Counted from the stretch's first letter, positions 33,555 to 44,474 are shown. The stretch: DNA of 64,000 nt from Diplonema papillatum (GCA_030068145.1 JAPJBO010000475.1:108276-172275); one strand, 5' to 3'. Numbers and translations: made by a program. Notes: generated from the sequence alone by a model not told the origin.

Positions 33555-36149
33555 GCCTGGAAGGCTGATGCCGAGTGTGATGTCGCAATTCTGGGTTGCT
33601 GTGAACCTGACAAAAATGCAATGGACGCGAAACTAAGGCAGCAGGAGACGAAACGAACTGGAGAAGGGCTAGAAAACGGCGGACATGGGAGGACCACAAC
33701 ACTTTAGCACATCGCGGTTTATCGAAACAGTAGAAGCTAGAGTTGACGACACCGAACGAGGACGTAGTCACTAAGCGGACGGTGGTGTTGGAGTATCTGA
33801 CACTCTGGTACCAACGGAAACACTGGCGACCAACTTGCCATTTGCGAGAGTTGGTGGATTTTCGACATACACCATACATTTTTGCTCGGCAGGCGCTTGT
33901 CGAGAAAGTTGCTGCTGCTGCTGCTGCTGCTGACGCGGGGCGCGCATTATGAGGTGGCAACGCGGACACGAAATAAGCTCCTGTTTGGAGTGGTTTTAGG
34001 CTACGAAGTATGCTGGCAGGCAAGCACGATGATGACTCTGCTCTGGAATTGCAGGGTTTTCGATTGCACATTCAGCAACATTCCTCAGAGCGCAGAAACT
34101 AAAACATACAGCAGTCCCTGGGATAACCAGCGGTGTTACACATCTCAAGCACTGAATTCGCATCTGCGGAATAACTGTAATATTCTCACACAGTGGACAT
34201 CGTACAGACTGGGCGCCCTGTATGGTGTTTTATCGCATATTCCTGAGATCACTCAAACAGACGGGATGATGCATGCTCCGGACAACACGTACTTCCACCG
34301 ACTGCAAAGCAAGTCGAAAAGCATACTGCAGGGTAATCCAAGACAACAGCACACCGTCCACAGGAAACGCGGTTCAAGGGAGCTGCCATTTTCTGAATAT
34401 TTTTACGTACCTGGAGGTTTGCGGAGGTAGTGATGCAAATGTTTTCCAAATAAAACAAACTTACTTCATCGTGCAAAAAAAATTTAGCCCTATTCGGCTT
34501 AAAACTGAAGGTACGGAACGTGGGCAATACGGTTTTCCAAGCTACTGCCACAAACAAGCGAAGAAGGCGGCATGTTTGGTTCCTAAAAAAGCCTTGTGCA
34601 CACTACTACGCAATACAACTTCTGCATGTGCTTCAGGGTGACGTTCTTCTCGGCTTCGACAAAACTGGCGTGCAATAGGGGCAACAATCTGCGATAATAG
34701 ACTGCACATGTCGCTCCTTTTGGCGTGCATCGTGTTGTGTATCTCCCGTTTCACGTTCATCGCGGGGTGTGACGACCTGACCCGCACTTCGTTCTCGCGC
34801 GTTGTCCTCGCAAGGCCTCGATTCGGCTCCTCAACAACCTTCCCTTCGCCGCTCGCGTTCGCCTAGGAGTGCGGGCTGTTGGTGTGCACGGGCGGTCGGC
34901 ATTTTCCAGCTGAAGCCTCCACACAGGCGGGGGTGAGTATGTGCGGAGTGCCTCTCATGCTCCTGGAAGGTGCTGGACCCGAACCCACGGCAACAGCCCT
35001 CGAACGAGCGGATGGTCACAAGCGGGCATCCACGGACCCCCCACCCGAGGACATGCACCAGGGCCGGACAGCGCGCACTTATCAAATCAGAAAGATCAAA
35101 GCCAAGGAGTTGCTGTGTGCTCCTGCAGTCTTTGTGTGTTTCGTACTTGACCAACAGGTCCACCCCCCCGCACGCCAAGTCTGCCCTTCGGTATAAGTTT
35201 GTCCAGAACTTATCTCACTTCGTTCATGAAGTTCTTGATCCGTATCTCCACGTGCTGTTCTGGTCGTACCGCAGACGGCAGCTGTCTATCACAGAAACCG
35301 GGCGAGCAGGCGAAGGAGAAGCGGCAAGTGCACGCCTGAACGCGACTTCCTACTGGGAGAACGCGACTCTGACAAAGGACCGTCGAGCCGCCGACGGTGA
35401 GGCTGTCGGTCCGGCTCACGACAATACGCGACGGCAGCAGAGTGTGTGAAAGCGTGTCTCGCTCGTACCCAAGCGACGGTCATCGCCGGTACACTGAAGC
35501 GCAGCAAGGCACGCAATTCGTCGCTCGGAAGGCGTGAACTGGCCCTGTCTCGACCTATGGGTAGAGGCCATGAGGACAAAGTGAGGCGGGAAGTCAGCGA
35601 AAGGGCAGGGCCTGTGGCGGCCCGCAGGATGCGGGATGTTGTCGGCTTCCAGCAGCACACAGGAAGATCCTGATAGTCGTCAGGGGGTCATGAGATTCTT
35701 CTCAGTGTCCATGCACCCAAGCGGCTGCATTGGTGAAGAAGCTCCCTGCAGGCCCCATCGTGGCTGAAGAGATGCCAGCAGCTACAGCTGGAGAAGGCAA
35801 CCTCCGGCCCACACTGGCAGCTATCCCAGCCAGGCTCATATGCTGGTACGTGAGAAGCCGACACTGAATAACACCTCGCGTTTATGCAGGAATGGACCCG
35901 TGGGGGTAACTGCAGATTTTGCGGTCCAGACAAAAATACCGGGGATCGAGAAGTTTCGGAATATTGCATGGCAACCGCTTTCCAGGGGACTTTTGCACTT
36001 TGTCTGACCGAGCAAAAAAGCCGGAGTGGTGAGATATCGGCTTGCAGTGGCGGTGTGCATGTCATCAAACCACGGAGGTGGTGAGTGAAAAGCTTCGAAT
36101 GGCAGCAGCAGTTGTTTCAGCTTTCAGTTTCAGCTCATCGTGAGAGAGG
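33555..36149. other. No supported gene; short CTG run
   Basis: Open frames are short and lack domains. A run of seven to eight GCT/CTG triplets lies at about 33909-33932. The strand change between region 1 and region 4 falls somewhere between here and 57.9 kb. Confidence 0.5.
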
Positions 36150-36297
36150 TTGTGCGCCCGCACAACCTGAGATTTTCAAACCCACAACTCAAATTTGTTA
36201 AGGCCAAAATCTCAGGTTGTGTGGGCACTGAAATCTCAGGTTGTGCAGGCAGGCCAAAAATCTCAGGTTGTGCGGGCAAAAAATATCAGATTGTGCA
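36150..36297 (+). repeat. Short direct/inverted repeat cluster
   Basis: Four to five copies of AAATCTCAGGTTGTGCGGGC, the first one inverted (CGCACAACCTGAGATTTT). It marks the left edge of the transposon island. Confidence 0.75.
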
Positions 36298-36872
36298 ATG
36301 CTCATGGGTCACTCAACAGCTCAGCCAACTGGTGACTGTCCAGGCCTTGTGACCCTGGATGGTGTTTCCCCCCATTTCCTTTTTCCTGTGGCTCTTTTGT
36401 GTGGTTTTGCAAGTCTCCCACTTACACGACAATGAGCAGAAGTGAGAGAAAAACGAGCACAAAAAGAAAGCTGAATGTGAAAGCTGTGTTTGGGTCTGCA
36501 CAAACAAGCTGGTGAATCGAGTGAAAGGTTGGTTCAGTGTGAACAATGATGAGTCAAGAAAGGCTGAAGCTGTGTTTGGGTTTGAACAAACAAAGCTGGG
36601 TGTGAGTGACGGTTAAAGTGAAAGATTGCAAACAACAAGGAGGAAATTCAAAATTTGAAAAAGAAAATACATGCCGTATGGTTCAATTTTTGGATGGGTT
36701 GTTCAGCACTGTCTCCCCACAGTGTAAGCACCTTTAACAGGGAAACCTTTTTTTAGAGAGCAAGTTGACACGTTTTTAGGGGTAAAACAAAACAACCCGG
36801 TACTAGCCAGTCTGTACAGTGCAGCAAAACATCCAGAAGAACCCATAGGAATCTTGGTACATTCACGCAAAG

Positions 36873-36995
36873 CATGCAGGGTCAAAAGGTTGTGTCTTTT
36901 TGGAAATGGCAAAAAAAAATTTCTGGAAAAAAATTGGGTTTTTTGAATTTTAAAATTTTCGAACAAACTCTGCAGTAATTTTTGATGAAGTTGGT
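36873..36995 (+). mobile_element. 210-bp inverted-repeat element, copy 2 (left half)
   Basis: It starts CATGCAGGGTCAAAAGG and keeps the usual interior to TTTTTGATGAAGTTG, then stops. The right end is missing and no TA duplication can be checked. Confidence 0.8.
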
Positions 36996-37003
36996 CCAAA
37001 AAA

Positions 37004-37255
37004 GGTCGAGTTGGTGTCCTAAAATTTGTGAATCAAAAAAGGTCGAGTTGGCGTCCGAGAGGTGAATGAATCAAAAAAGGTCGAGTTGGTGTCCTATGGG
37101 TGGAATGAATCAAAAAAGGTCGACGAGTAGGACGCCATCGGGAACGGTGCCTCTAAAGTCCCCAAAGTCTAAAGTAGGACTTTAGACTTTGGCCCAAGCA
37201 ATCTTGGGTTCAAAATCTCAAAGTCTAAAGTAGCCAAGGTCTAAAGTAGGACCCC
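37004..37255 (+). repeat. Tandem repeats AAAAAAGGTCGAGTTGGTGT and CTTTAGACTTTGG
   Basis: Four copies of the first motif are spaced about 35 bp apart, followed by several palindromic copies of AAGTCTAAAGT. No coding potential. Confidence 0.75.
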
Positions 37256-37279
37256 TTTTTCAAAGTTGGTGTTCAGCTG

Positions 37280-37372
37280 AACAAGTTTCCCTACCACCAA
37301 CACCACCCAACCTGGGCTTGTGGTGAGTTAGGGATCCGGGGGCAGAATTCCCCGCAGCAAACTTAGAGACTT
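37280..37372 (+). repeat. Segment shared with the 3' side of DIRS element 2
   Basis: About 75 bp including GGTGAGTTAGGGATCC and CAAACTTAGAGA matches 53890-53962. It lies upstream of the plus-strand DIRS remnant and may be one of its terminal repeats. Confidence 0.55.
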
Positions 37373-37644
37373 CAGAATGACAGAAAGTAGTGAAAGGAAG
37401 TGGAAGAGAGGGAGAGAGAGAGAGAGATTTTGAAACTTGGTGTTCAGCAACACCTCCCATTCTGGACTTCAGAATGACACCTAACAGGGGGAAGGAAATA
37501 ATGAAAGAGGAGTTTTAGTTTTGTAGTCTGAGCCTGCGTCTTTTGGATGGTGTATCCTGCTCTTCTAGGTCAAACACAGGGGGGGTTTAGTTCTGGGGTC
37601 TCTTCTCGAGCTCTCTTCCCAAAAGAGAGGATGCATGCTCTGCA

Positions 37645-38866
37645 TGCAACACCTCCCGCGTCCCGAAGCGCCCTCTTCAGGCGGCCCTGAAGAAGGATGC
37701 GGAGGGGGTGGAGGTCAGCAACGCGATCTTCGCGAAGAACGACTTCATCGCGTTGCTTGCGCTGTGGTCGACAGCCCCAGTTGTCTGCAATCTGTGCTAT
37801 CAAAAAGTACGGCATCTCTTCCTCACCCCAGTGTCCCCGGATACCAACACAACACCGCCGACTCTTCTCCCGTCCCCGGATACCAATGCAACACCGCCGA
37901 CTGTGGCAGCAAGGTATCATGCAGGGTCAAAACCTTGTGTCTTTTTGAAAATGCCAAAAAAATTTCCGGAAAACCCGCTTCGGCTCGACGTCCCTCGGGG
38001 CGTTTTTTTCTGTCTCGAGGCATTTCCCAGCCCCTCGGGGCTCACACAAGGCCCCCTCAACCCGATAAAAAAAAACTCACTACCAGTGAGTTTTTCCGTT
38101 TTTCTACCAGTGAGAGAACGTATATTTTTTCCAAAAAATTTTTTAGGGCTCCATCGGCCCCGCGGGAGCGTTTTAAAAAGACACAAGGTTTTGACCCTGC
38201 ATGGTACACATACACTCGTATCATGGATGCAACTGTGCACCAGACGGAACAGGCGGTGGCAGTGATTGCTGCCCTCAAAAAGGAAAACAACGAGAAGGCT
38301 CAGCAGCTCATCATGCTCCAGCGCCAAATGGCAGAGCTAATGACAAAGGTTGGGAGCACAGACACAGCCGACCAGCAGGACCGACAGAAAGCAACCAAGA
38401 AGTGGACAGCAGCACCATTTCGTTCCCAGCTGATGCAAAGGACGTCCAGGAGTGGGTCCCGCACATTGATGGCAACCGAGCAGTTGGTCTACCATCTTGA
38501 GGGGCGATACCTCAGTGGGATGGTGCATTTGCCCGGCGGAGAGAGGTTGGAAGAAGCGTTCCACAGCTTGCGAATGTGGATAATGAGCGCTGCTTCAGCG
38601 GCTGGGAGACGACCCCGCATCGACAAGCAGGGAACGATCTCCTGCAGCTAGTTCGCGTTCAGTACCAGTATGTGCGAAATAAGGTGCCCAGGCGCGACCT
38701 CATGCTGGAGCTGACAAAGCAAGGTGAGGGGGTTGTTGGCCCGACAAACGTGGTTGACAAGTGCGCAGCGACCATCATGCAAAAGATGGGAAAGAAGAAG
38801 TTGCAGAAGTCGACCCCAGCTTTGAAGCGTGGTCATCAGGGAAGCGGGAGCGCCGGGACGAAATGA
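37645..38866 (+). pseudogene. Gag-like 5' ORF of DIRS element 1, degenerate
   Basis: The coding-like sequence is interrupted by element copy 3 (37917-38204) and contains frame breaks. After the insertion a coiled-coil segment (MDATVHQTEQAVAVIAALKK) is followed, in a second frame from about 38576, by NDLLQLVRVQYQYVRNKVPR and a basic tail. Position upstream of a tyrosine recombinase suggests the gag-type ORF of a DIRS-like element. No domain was recognised. Confidence 0.45.
37917..38204 (+). mobile_element. 210-bp inverted-repeat element, copy 3 (288 bp)
   Basis: Complete ends, flanked by TA on both sides. The centre is replaced by a GC-rich palindromic segment (CCTCGGGGCG..., ACTCACTACCAGTGAG) that resembles the repeats at 51605-52070. 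Confidence 0.9.
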
Positions 38867-38876
38867 CTGGGCGCCC

Positions 38877-40201
38877 CGGCTAGAGCCAACAAAAACGCCA
38901 GTTGCGCCCATCGCTCGAGCTTTTATGCCTCCAAAGATCGAGAAGCGCCCCCTTCCTCATCCCCGAAACGCCGCGGTACGTATCTTGCTTCCAAAGTCAG
39001 GAAGCTGCACGATGGTCTCAACGCCCTCCAGCGGATTACGAAGAAACACCGAGCCAGTTCACACTCCCGAAGTTTACCACAATCCTCTCAATCCCACATC
39101 CCTCATGGGGCAGGTGTTCCTCGACCACATTTCTGGCGACACGAGCCATACACACTTCCGGAAAACTGGGGAGCAGGTAGTTTCACGCGCCACAGCAACT
39201 ACGAGACTTCGGAATCTTGTTGCAGGAATGTGGGCGGCTTCCACGACTGCACAGCGCCGCAATCTTTGGAGGCGGTTCATCGCTTGGACGTCAAAGAACA
39301 ACATGCCAGCGACCCTGGACTCTGCATGCCTGTTTGTATTGGCTACGGGGGTGCGGCCGCAAGCGATGCTGACATATGCCAAAGGACTTTCTGGAATGTT
39401 CCGGCATATGGGTTTGATCAATCAGCCGCTGCTCAGCTTGGCTGCAGCTCTCAGAGCCAGTGGGGCGGCTATTCCCCTTCATCAAGCAATTCCCATGGAG
39501 AAGTCTGTTCTCGTGGCGTGGGCATTCCGGCAGAGCCCTCGTGTGTGTCTTGCAGCGCTGATTGCGTGCATCCACATTCGCAAAGACGAAGTAGTGATCG
39601 ATTGGTACACTCTCCCGAAAGGGAGAGCAGCAATGCCGTTCACTCAATCCAGATGGACGGTAGTGAAGGGCGACCTGACAGCGGCCATTTGCCTCTTGTT
39701 GAAATCACAGCTCCCCTTCAACAGGCTGACCACTTGGACTACAAGCACACTCAACGCACATTGGCAGATGTCTCACCAGATGAAAATGTACAGCGCGCAC
39801 AGCATCAAGAGGGGGGCAGTCACCCATGCGATCCAGAGGATTGTCGAAGGGCACCAAATCCCCGAAGTCTTGATATCATGCAGGGTCAGAACCTTGTGTC
39901 TTTTTAAAACGCTCCCACGGGGCCGATGGAGCCCTAAAAATTTTTTTGGAAAAAAAAAAATTTGCTCAACTTCCTCAAAAATTGCTGCAGAGTTTGTTCC
40001 AAACTTTTAAAATTCAAAAAACCCACTTTTTTTCTGGAAATTTTTTTTTGCCATTTTCAAAAAGACACAAGGTTTTGACCCTGCATGATATCTCGTCTTG
40101 CAAAGCACAAGGTAAAAGAAGGACTTGCAGAGGTGACCCTGCGGTACGGTACGGCGGAGGAATCGAGCTATCCTCCGAGTTTAGCCGGTGCTACCACATG
40201 A
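38877..40201 (+). pseudogene. DIRS element 1 tyrosine recombinase, split by an insertion
   Basis: Frames 38829-39875 and 40089-40201 form one recombinase once the element at 39876-40088 is ignored. Characteristic blocks are RRNLWRRFIAWTSKNNMPAT, LFVLATGVRPQAMLTYAKGL, YSAHSIKRGAVTHAI (the H-x-x-R/K box) and, after the insertion, EVTLRYGT with the presumed nucleophile Tyr. It is closely similar in layout to the recombinase at 55755-56849. Such enzymes integrate the circular DNA copies of DIRS-like retrotransposons. Apart from the insertion the frame is open, which suggests that the insertion is recent. Confidence 0.8.
39876..40088 (-). mobile_element. 210-bp inverted-repeat element, copy 4
   Basis: Complete, in reverse orientation (the CGGGGCCGATGG block is near the left end). 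The flanks read GATA and TATC, consistent with a TA duplication inside the recombinase frame. Confidence 0.95.
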
Positions 40202-40309
40202 AGAATGGAAAGCAAGAAGACGAAAAAGGCGTGAAACCAAGAAAACGGAAAACAAACACTGTGGGAAACGAAAAAGCCTTGCCGAAGACAAGGTCACTTT
40301 CCGCCTCCA

Positions 40310-40908
40310 CTACGCATGTTGGCCCAGAAAACGCCTCACCGCCTGTAGAACCTGGTCCTGATTGTCACGGGTCATCCTGATGGGCGGAACGCGCGATGGC
40401 ATATCAGCAGGATTGCATTCCGACTTCACCCACTCAAGGGAAAAAGTGCATCTACTGTCTTTCAGTGTCTGCAACGCACCCACAACTGAGTCGTTCAGGA
40501 TCCTGCTCTTGACACACTGCTTCTTCCTTGCGGCGCCAACAACGGTTGTGTTGTCAACAAAAATACTAATTGGTCTGCCAGCGGACTTGCGTGGAAGCAA
40601 CCTCAACACACAGAGTAAGGCGCGTGCCTCTAACTCATTGATGTGATGTTTCTTGTGGAAGGGTGACCATTCCTCCCCGTGAACGAATACTTCGCCTGTT
40701 TCCCGATCAACAATAACGCCGCCCCATCCCTTGAGGCTCGCGTCAACAAAAATGGTGAAAGCTGTTGGTTGAGAATGAGGTTGAACCTGGCGCTCCACTT
40801 GAACCTCTTGGCGCCACTTATTCAGTTGCACTACTACGGACGTTGGCAAAGCAACACGTGTGCCGGGTTGCCTTGTACTGCGATTTAGAGAGTTCACAAT
40901 TCTCCTTA
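40310..40908 (-). pseudogene. DIRS RNase H domain fragment
   Basis: About 199 codons ending in a stop. RNase H motifs are present: AFTIFVDASLKGWGG, HHINELEARALL, ISIFVDNTTVVG and WVKSECNPADMPSR, supplying the D, E, D, D residues. It aligns with the C-terminal part of the large frame at 54067-57174. It is on the opposite strand to the adjacent recombinase remnant and is cut at its 5' end exactly where element copy 5 begins. The two pieces were therefore brought together by rearrangement. Confidence 0.8.
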
Positions 40909-41111
40909 ACATGCAGGGTCAGAACCTTGTGTCTTTCTGGAAATGGCCAAAAAAAGATTTCCGGAAAATAAATGGGTTTTTTAAATTTTAAAAGTTTGGA
41001 ACAAACTCTGCAGTAATTTTTGAGGAAGTTGAGCAAATTTTTTTTTTTCCAAGTTTTTTTTTTGGGCTCCATCAGCCCCGCGGGAGCGTTTTAAAAAGAC
41101 ACAAGGTTCTG
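40909..41111 (+). mobile_element. 210-bp inverted-repeat element, copy 5 (right end lost)
   Basis: The left end is normal and preceded by TA. The right end stops at AAGGTTCTG and continues into CCAAAGCTCGG instead of ACCCTGCATG. Confidence 0.92.
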
Positions 41112-41469
41112 CCAAAGCTCGGAAGAAAGGGCCAAAAAGATCACGAAATACTACACTTGCTGGCGCCGTTCGTTCTTCGAAGCGACCAACGTTGCCGTTA
41201 CCCCCGTTCAGCACATTCCATCAGACTATCGCCTCCCCATACATTGCTGCACTCCTCAAGTCCACAACGGTCCGGTTTGAATCCAAGGAAGTTCTTCGGC
41301 GCTTCGTTGTCTTTGACCGCATTGCGTGGCCAGAGGGCGCGCACCTTACAAACTGGGGGGATGAACACATCCGGGAGCTCTACAGATACTACAGCAAGCC
41401 CGGCCGGGTCACGTACCGACAATATGAAGTGGACGTGCCAGCAACAGACACGATGCCTCGACCCACATA
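41112..41469 (+). pseudogene. Orphan coding fragment, interrupted gene part 1
   Basis: A frame running from AKARKKGPKRSRNTTLAGAV through YIAALLKSTTVRFESKEVLR and WGDEHIRELYRYYSK to MPRPTY. It stops at element copy 6. If that element and Merlin element A are left out, the frame continues at 43781 (TRSETKTDHGTP...LVRDWTLLKEVLR) to the next element. The family is not recognised. It is probably an internal part of another retroelement protein, because only element-bounded pieces are present. A second copy is at 44117-44474. Confidence 0.5.
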
Positions 41470-41683
41470 CCATGCAGGGTCAAAACCTTGTGTCTTTTTG
41501 AAAATGGCAAAAAAAAAAATTCCGGAAAAAAATTGGGTTTTTTGAATTTTAAAAGTTTGGAACAAACTCTGCAGTAATTTTTGAGGAAGTTGAGCAAATT
41601 TTTTTTTTTCCAAAATTTTTTTTAGGGCTCCATCGGCCCCGCGGGAGCGTTTTGAAAAGACACAAGGTTTTGACCCTGCATGA
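41470..41683 (+). mobile_element. 210-bp inverted-repeat element, copy 6
   Basis: Complete 214-bp copy with TA on both sides. It interrupts the orphan coding fragment. Confidence 0.95.
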
Positions 41684-42049
41684 TACAGCACCACTCGGGC
41701 GGGTGTCAGATTTTGCAAACGCGAAATCTCAGATTTTGCAAAATCGAAAATCTCAGATTTTGCAAAATCTGAGATTTGCAAAATCTGAGATTTTGGCAAA
41801 ATACGCAAAATCTGAGATTGGCCCATTTTGCAAAATCTGAGATTTGCAAAATCTGAGATTTCAGGTTTGCAAAATCTGAGATTTTCAGGTTTGCAAAATC
41901 TGAGATTTGGCCCAGCAAAAAAAAATTTCTGGGTTCGCCAATCTCAGATTTTGCAAAATCTGAGATTTCGCGTTTGCAAAATCTGAGATTTTCGATTTTG
42001 CAAAATCTGAGATTTCGCGTTTGCAAAATCTGAGATTTTCTGAGATGAG

Positions 42050-42520
42050 TGATGGGGTGGATTGGTGTGGGTGGGTGTGAGTGAGTGGGTTGGGTTGGTG
42101 TGAGAGAGGTGGGTGAGAGTGGTGGGTGGATTGGTGTGAGTGGTGGGGTGGATTGGTGTGAGTGGGTGTGAGTGAGTGGGGTGGGTTGGTGTGAGTGAGG
42201 TGGGGGTGGTGGTGTAGTGTGTGGTGTGAGGTGTGTGAGTGTGGGGGGTTAGTGGGTGGTGAGTGGAGTGGATTGGTGTGAGTGGGTGTGAGTGAGTGGG
42301 GTGGGTTGGTGTGAGTGAGGTGGGGGTGTGTGGTGTGAGGTGTGTGAGTGTGTGAGTGTGGGGGGTTAGTGGGTGTGAGTGAGTGGGGTGGGTTGGTGTG
42401 AGTGAGGTGGGGTGGTGAGTGGAGTGGATTGGTGTGAGTGTGTGAGTGAGTGGGGGTTGGTGAGTGAGTGGGTGAGATGGTGGGTTAGTGTGAGTGAGTG
42501 GGGTGGGTTGAGTGTGGTGC
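42050..42520 (+). repeat. G-rich GGTGTGAGTGAGTGGGG tract
   Basis: About 470 bp with almost no C on the plus strand, made of degenerate units of GTGTGAGTGAGTGGG. Open frames on either strand are low-complexity by-products. The second copy is at 45055-45525. Confidence 0.9.
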
Positions 42521-42524
42521 CAAT

Positions 42525-42785
42525 ACAGGTCAAACTGGATTTCTGTCTTGATCTTCCCTTTTGGAAGAGACACAGGCTAAACCAGGTTTCTGTCTTGAGG
42601 CACTTGCCAACACAGGTCAAACTGGATTTCTGTCTTGATCTTCCCTTGGAAGAGACACAGGCTAAACCAGGTTTCTGTCTTGAGGCCACACTTGCCAACA
42701 CAGGTCAAACTGGATTTCTGTCTTGATCTTCCCTTCTGGAAGAGACACAGGCTAAACCAGGTTTCTGTCTTGAGGCAAATACCAA
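42525..42785 (+). promoter_or_regulatory. Upstream repeat cassette, Merlin A (three units)
   Basis: Three tandem units of about 85-95 bp contain CAGGTCAAACTGGATTTCTG, CTTGATCTTCCC, AGAGACACAGGCTAAACCAG and TTTCTGTCTTGAGG. Related units precede the transposase of Merlin B and the large frame of DIRS element 2 in the same orientation, so a promoter or leader role is inferred. Confidence 0.5.
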
Positions 42786-42960
42786 ACTGCTTCTGTTCCT
42801 GGCCTTCACTGCCTCATCTAGCCTTCAGCATTGTTCCATGTTCTGCCTTTTTATTTTGCCTCTTGTTGACTGTGCAGCAAATGCAAAGCGTTGGTTGTAT
42901 TGATGTGAGCTGTGTTGCTTGTACTTGAAATTCCCAACAAACACACACAGGAGAGAGAAA

Positions 42961-43533
42961 ATGAGTTCTACACATGTGTCTGAACACCTTCAAAAAGGAA
43001 AAAACAGAAGGTGGGTGGCAGAGGCTGGGTCACGCCTCTCAAGTGAAAGGCAGAAGTTGTACTCAGGATCATCTTGGGTGAAGAGAAGGGCAAAGCCCCA
43101 ATTGCAACTCCTTGAGGTTGCAGCTGAGGGCCCAGAAGCTGTCGTCGAGCTCCTTCAGTGTTATGGGGTTCTGCCAACTCACGTCAACTGCCCCTGTTGT
43201 GGGGAAACTCTAGAATCATGGCAAATTAACTATGGAGGCCGAGGGAAGGGTGACTGGCCCTTCTGGCGGTGCAAACCGTGCAAACAGGTTATTGGTGGAA
43301 GCACCATGTTTGCAGGAGCCCTCAAGCAGCTTGGGCTCAAGCTTGAGGGTGTGGCTGAGCCGACTGATGATGATGATAAAAAGAAGAAGTCCAAAAAAGG
43401 GGGTGTGCATCTCTCCACCCTGCAGTTGGTGAACAAAATCCAGGGGTTTTCCCTGGGATCTCAACACAAGGCGCAGGATTCGAATATGTGGATGGACCAC
43501 GACACACACAGTAGGTACAACAAAGTGTTGAAA
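42961..43533 (+). pseudogene. Merlin A transposase, N-terminal part only
   Basis: It starts MSSTHVSEHLQKGK. At about residue 80 it has a zinc-ribbon pattern (NCPCCGETLE ... FWRCKPCKQVI) matching the first part of the transposase in Merlin B. The frame runs on through VHLSTLQLVNKIQGFSLGSQ and is then cut by the terminal palindrome array. The catalytic domain is missing, so this copy is non-autonomous. Confidence 0.7.
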
Positions 43534-43780
43534 ACAGGGTCAAAATCTGAGATTTTGGCAAAATACGCAAAATCTGAGATTGGCCCATTTTGCAAAATCT
43601 GAGATTTGCAAAATCTGAGATTTGCAAAATCTGAGATTTCAGGTTTGCAAAATCTGAGATTTTCACGTTTGCAAAATCTGAGATTTGGCCCAGCAAAAAA
43701 AAATTTCTGGGTTCGCCAATCTCAGATTTTGCAAAATCTGAGATTTCGCGTTTGCAAAATCTGACACCCGCCACCACTCG

Positions 43781-43912
43781 CTCGGAAACGAAGACAGACC
43801 ACGGCACTCCCCTTTTGCACGGAATGACCGAGGCAGACCTGGTGAGAGACTGGACCCTACTTAAGGAGGTTCTACGCGCCTCAAGATACTCCAAAAATGC
43901 ACACGCGGTGTA
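43781..43912 (+). pseudogene. Orphan coding fragment, interrupted gene part 2
   Basis: This continues in frame from 41469 once the two intervening insertions are ignored. It includes GMTEADLVRDWTLLKEVLRA and stops at element copy 7. Only one copy exists, because the tandem duplication lost the equivalent segment in unit 2. Confidence 0.5.
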
Positions 43913-44116
43913 TCATGCAGGGTCAAAACCTTGTGTCTTTTTGGAAATGGCCAAAATTCTATTTCCGGAAAAAAAAATGGGTTTTTTGAATTTTAAAAGT
44001 TTGGAACAAACTCTGCAGTAATTTTTGAGGAAGTTGAGCAAATTTTTTTTTTTCCAAGTTTTTTTTTTGGGCTCCATCAGCCCCGCGGGAGCGTTTTAAA
44101 AAGACACAAGGTTCTG
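43913..44116 (+). mobile_element. 210-bp inverted-repeat element, copy 7 (duplication junction)
   Basis: The left part differs from copy 5 at several bases. The right part, including the truncated end AAGGTTCTGCCAAAG, is the same as in copy 5. This is the expected product of recombination between two copies. Confidence 0.92.
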
Positions 44117-44474
44117 CCAAAGCTCGGAAGAAAGGGCCAAAAAGATCACGAAATACTACACTTGCTGGCGCCGTTCGTTCTTCGAAGCGACCAACGTTGC
44201 CGTTACCCCCGTTCAGCACATTCCATCAGACTATCGCCTCCCCATACATTGCTGCACTCCTCAAGTCCACAACGGTCCGGTTTGAATCCAAGGAAGTTCT
44301 TCGGCACTTCGTTGTCTTTGACCGCATTGCGTGGCCAGAGGGCGCGCACCTTACAAACTGGGGGGATGAACACATCCGGGAGCTCTACAGATACTACAGC
44401 AAGCCCGGCCGGGTCACGTACCGACAATATGAAGTGGACGTGCCAGCAACAGACACGATGCCTCGACCCACATA
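44117..44474 (+). pseudogene. Orphan coding fragment, second copy
   Basis: Duplicate of 41112-41469 with very few substitutions (one Arg to His change seen). Confidence 0.5.

Larger units (their letters stand above)
41698..43772 (+). mobile_element. Merlin/ISXO2-type DNA transposon A
   Basis: A perfect 8-bp direct repeat ACCACTCG flanks the element (41690-41697 and 43773-43780). Terminal inverted repeats begin GGCGGGTGTCAGATTTTGC. Both ends are built from arrays of the palindromic unit CAAAATCTGAGATTTTG. Inside are a G-rich low-complexity tract, an upstream repeat cassette and a truncated transposase gene. An 8-bp target duplication is the hallmark of Merlin elements, which are related to bacterial IS1016/ISXO2. 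Confidence 0.88.
40909..43912 (+). repeat. Tandem duplication, unit 1 (3,005-bp offset)
   Basis: Unit 1 starts within element copy 5 and runs to the TA before copy 7. It is repeated from copy 7 onward at an offset of 3,005 bp with nearly perfect identity up to 46258. It contains an orphan coding fragment, element copy 6 and Merlin element A. Confidence 0.92.

Noticed and set aside
33406-34071. Minus-strand frame of 221 codons overlapping the amidase start
   Set aside because: It runs through an Ala/CTG repeat and the 5' flank, overlaps a clear gene in another frame and has no domain.
41470-41683. Reading frames that end with MQGQNLVSF or contain KPCVFLK
   Set aside because: These tails are translations of the ends of the short inverted-repeat element and recur wherever it inserts.
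41944-42573. Thr/His/Pro-rich minus-strand frame of about 209 codons, duplicated at 44949-45578
   Set aside because: By-product of the G-rich tract; the repeat unit has no stops in this frame.
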